Source: Coralliovum pocilloporae (GTDB lineage: Bacteria > Pseudomonadota > Alphaproteobacteria > Rhizobiales > Cohaesibacteraceae). From it: a DNA stretch of 64,000 bases. The DNA lies in the NCBI RefSeq assembly GCF_030845175.1, contig NZ_CP132542.1, positions 2,391,501 through 2,455,500 of the forward strand. Direction: 5' to 3'. Below are positions 61,710 through 64,000 of the stretch, in pieces (the stretch's first letter is position 1; every line of letters starts with the position of its first letter). The position numbers and the translations under genes are program-made. The notes under the pieces are model-generated. The model did not search any database, was not told the DNA's origin, and worked only from the letters and a program-made list of their open reading frames with translations.

Positions 61710-64000
61710 ATGGATCATTTGACCGCTCTCAGGGCTGATATTGCCGATCGTCGCTTCTGGTCTGAACAGGATGCCACGCTTGATAATCTGTCAAACCATC
61801 GCCTGTCGGCTGAAGAACGGGAGGCGGGCGTTACTGCGGCTGAAAAGCTGATTGGCAGTCTTCGTTCCCTGAAAACGCCCGGGCTGATGGAGACATTTCT
61901 CGCGGAATACGGGCTTTCCACCAAGGAAGGCGTTGCGCTGATGTGTCTGGCGGAAGCCTATCTGCGGACACCGGATGCCCGCTCGCTGGATGCACTCATC
62001 CGGGACAAGGTCGGTCCCGGCGACTGGGACAGTCACCGCGGCCGGGCACGATCTCTTCTGGTCAATGCATCGACCTGGGCGCTGATGCTGACCGGGCGGC
62101 TGTTCCGGGACAAGAACACGGCAGCAGCTGAGCTGGTTGACACCATGGAAGGAGCCGTGCGGCGGCTGGGCGAACCGGTTGCCCGTAAGGCGGTTGAGCA
62201 GGCCATGAAGGTTCTGGGTCGCCAGTTCGTTCTGGGGCGGTCTATTGCGGAGGCCGTTGAGAACGGTCGGGGCCGTACGGACGAAGGCTATGGATATTCC
62301 TTCGATATGCTGGGGGAGGCAGCCCGGACGGAAGAGGATGCACGTGCCTATTTTCTCTCTTATTCAAAGGCCATTGCCACGCTTGCTGACCATGCGAAAT
62401 CATCGGATTTCCGGGATAATCCGGGTATCTCGGTGAAGCTGTCAGCCCTTCACCCCCGTTATGAATGGGTGCAGCGCGAGCGGGTGATGGCAGAGCTTGT
62501 CCCCCGGATCGGCGCGCTGGCTGAACATGCCCGAGCGGCCAATATCGGGCTGGCGATTGATGCGGAAGAGGCCGACCGGCTGGAACTGTCTCTTGATGTG
62601 ATTGAGGCTGTTCTGCGCAATCCGGACCTGGTTGGCTGGGATGGCTTCGGTGTCGTGGTTCAGGCCTATAACAAGCAGGCGCCAGCAGTCCTCGACTGGC
62701 TGCATGCTCTGGCAAAAGACCTCGGACGACGGATCACGGTGCGTCTGGTCAAGGGAGCCTATTGGGATACGGAGATCAAGCAGGCTCAGGTGATGGGGCT
62801 TGAGACCTACCCGGTCTACACCCGCAAGGTGGCAACAGACCTGTCCTATCTGCGCTGCGCCCGGCTGCTTCTGGACAAGGCTGATCATATTTACCCGCAG
62901 TTTGCCACTCACAATGCCCATACGGCTGCAACCATTCTGCAGATGGCAGGCGACTTTGACGGCTTTGAATTCCAGCGTCTGCATGGAATGGGAGAAGCCC
63001 TGCATGAGCTTCTCCGTGAGACCGCCGGACGGCGTTGCCGGATCTATGCGCCGGTTGGTGTGCACAAGGACCTTCTGGCCTATCTGGTCCGGCGGCTGCT
63101 TGAAAACGGTGCCAACTCTTCCTTTGTCAATCAGGTGCTCGATGAGGAGGTTCCGGTTTCCGTCATCGCCGGTGATCCCATCACCCGGGTTGAAACGCTT
63201 GAGATCAAAGCCAACAAGAACATTCCGTTGCCTGCGGGCCTTTATGGTGAGGCGCGCCGCAACGCCCATGGTGTCAATCTGAACAGCCCGGCTGAAGCTG
63301 ACGCGCTTGATCAGGCCATGAGCCGGTTTCGCGCCGTCCAGTGGCAGGCGCGACCAACAGTGGATGGAGCAGGGTCTGATGAGACGGCCCGGCCTGTTAT
63401 CAGCCCGTCAGACCCGGATGATTGTGTAGGGCAGGTGATTGAGGCTGGCAGCGGCCATGTGGAGACTGCGATTGCCCGGGCCGTTAATGCAGCGTCCGGC
63501 TGGGCCGCAACGCCGGTTACAGAGCGGGCGGCGATGCTGGAGCAGGTTGCTGATCTGTATGAAGCCAATATGCCGGAGCTGATCGCGATTGGCTGCCGCG
63601 AGGCAGGCAAGACCCGGCTGGATGGCATCCTGGAAGTGCGTGAGGCGGTGGATTTCTGCCGGTATTATGCAGCTGAAGCACGGGGGAACCAGACAGGCAG
63701 ACAGCCACTCGGCCCGATTGCGTGTATTTCACCATGGAATTTTCCGCTGGCCATCTTTACCGGCCAGATTGTGGCTGCTCTTGTGGCAGGAAATCCTGTT
63801 CTGGCCAAACCCGCAGAGCAGACGCCATTGATGGCCGCCCGGGCCATTGCCCTGATGCATCAGGCGGGTATTCCCGGCGACGTGTTGACCCTGCTGCCAG
63901 GGGACGGGGCCACGGTAGGCCGGGCTCTGACATCTGATCCGCGCATCAAAGGGTGCTGCTTTACAGGATCAACAGAGACGGCATCCCTGATTGATCAGGC
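61710..64000 (+). CDS. putA: Bifunctional proline dehydrogenase / P5C dehydrogenase, 5' part
   Basis: The first 763 codons of putA; the gene runs off the right edge and is not truncated by a stop. The N-terminus (MDHLTALRADIADRRFW) lacks a ribbon-helix-helix DNA-binding domain, so regulation must come from elsewhere, probably the divergent Lrp-type gene. Proline dehydrogenase domain (~100-490): YGYSFDMLGEAARTEEDA, NPGISVKLSALHPRYEW, VRLVKGAYWDTEIKQAQ, FATHNAHTAATIL and FQRLHGMGEALHELLRE. The P5C dehydrogenase begins at ~575, with PLGPIACISPWNFPLAIFTGQIVAALVAGNPVLAKPAEQTP and ends in the window at CCFTGSTETASLI. It turns proline to glutamate, using FAD then NAD. Confidence 0.97.
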   Translation, partial: MDHLTALRADIADRRFWSEQDATLDNLSNHRLSAEEREAGVTAAEKLIGSLRSLKTPGLMETFLAEYGLSTKEGVALMCLAEAYLRTPDARSLDALIRDKVGPGDWDSHRGRARSLLVNASTWALMLTGRLFRDKNTAAAELVDTMEGAVRRLGEPVARKAVEQAMKVLGRQFVLGRSIAEAVENGRGRTDEGYGYSFDMLGEAARTEEDARAYFLSYSKAIATLADHAKSSDFRDNPGISVKLSALHPRYEWVQRERVMAELVPRIGALAEHARAANIGLAIDAEEADRLELSLDVIEAVLRNPDLVGWDGFGVVVQAYNKQAPAVLDWLHALAKDLGRRITVRLVKGAYWDTEIKQAQVMGLETYPVYTRKVATDLSYLRCARLLLDKADHIYPQFATHNAHTAATILQMAGDFDGFEFQRLHGMGEALHELLRETAGRRCRIYAPVGVHKDLLAYLVRRLLENGANSSFVNQVLDEEVPVSVIAGDPITRVETLEIKANKNIPLPAGLYGEARRNAHGVNLNSPAEADALDQAMSRFRAVQWQARPTVDGAGSDETARPVISPSDPDDCVGQVIEAGSGHVETAIARAVNAASGWAATPVTERAAMLEQVADLYEANMPELIAIGCREAGKTRLDGILEVREAVDFCRYYAAEARGNQTGRQPLGPIACISPWNFPLAIFTGQIVAALVAGNPVLAKPAEQTPLMAARAIALMHQAGIPGDVLTLLPGDGATVGRALTSDPRIKGCCFTGSTETASLIDQ

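Overview
The window is a chromosomal segment of an alphaproteobacterium, most likely of the Hyphomicrobiales (Rhizobiales). The evidence is the conserved order small basic protein - murA - DUF2948 - hisD - UPF0262 - low-molecular-weight phosphatase, a C4-pathway 5-aminolevulinate synthase, an OxyR-KatG pair, a PrtD/HlyD type I exporter, and a tandem intergenic palindrome of the rhizobial mosaic type. Base composition is moderately GC-rich and even. I see no rRNA, tRNA, CRISPR array, insertion sequence, phage gene or replication origin. The family could not be decided from sequence alone.

Layout. 1-4375 (minus): housekeeping block for histidine and peptidoglycan synthesis, cut by the left edge. 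4601-7668: inner-membrane half of a type I secretion system. 7821-12685: an aldehyde dehydrogenase, then a polar amino acid ABC importer on the minus strand. 12803-16205: divergent oxyR and katG, with a possible 45-residue ORF between them. 16335-19296: a single-domain response regulator, hemA with an FNR-like box, and an FNR/FixK-class regulator. 19545-21092: arsenic operon arsR-arsC-aqpS. 21194-25831: glpD, glpK and pyruvate kinase, so glycerol uptake products feed lower glycolysis. 25848-29407: a WYL regulator, two DMT transporters and a Gfo/Idh dehydrogenase.

29444-38744 is the most interesting region. It is a phosphonate catabolic island with a LysR regulator facing phnW, phnA and phnY (2-aminoethylphosphonate to phosphonoacetaldehyde to phosphonoacetate to acetate plus phosphate). 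These are followed by a class III PLP enzyme resembling the hydroxy-aminoethylphosphonate ammonia-lyase PbfA, an amidase, and an overlapping FAD-dependent amine oxidoreductase. The last three may feed modified aminophosphonates into the PhnWAY core.

38774-44471: a B12-binding radical SAM protein of the HpnP-like group, a LysR/SDR divergent pair, a TTC38-like TPR protein and a small secreted protein. 44735-56730 is a polyamine regulon: a minus-strand puuA-aminotransferase-puuB operon, a GntR regulator, and a plus-strand potFGHI-agmatinase-puuA2 operon. Near-identical TGTGATCACA palindromes lie in front of both arms. 56800-61064: two secreted proteins of unknown function, a class I glutamine amidotransferase divergent from a second GntR regulator, and an SHMT-fold PLP enzyme. 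61094-64000: an Lrp-type regulator divergent from putA, which runs off the right edge.

Many start codons were moved downstream of the longest open frame on ribosome-binding-site and family-length grounds; these are stated in each entry.
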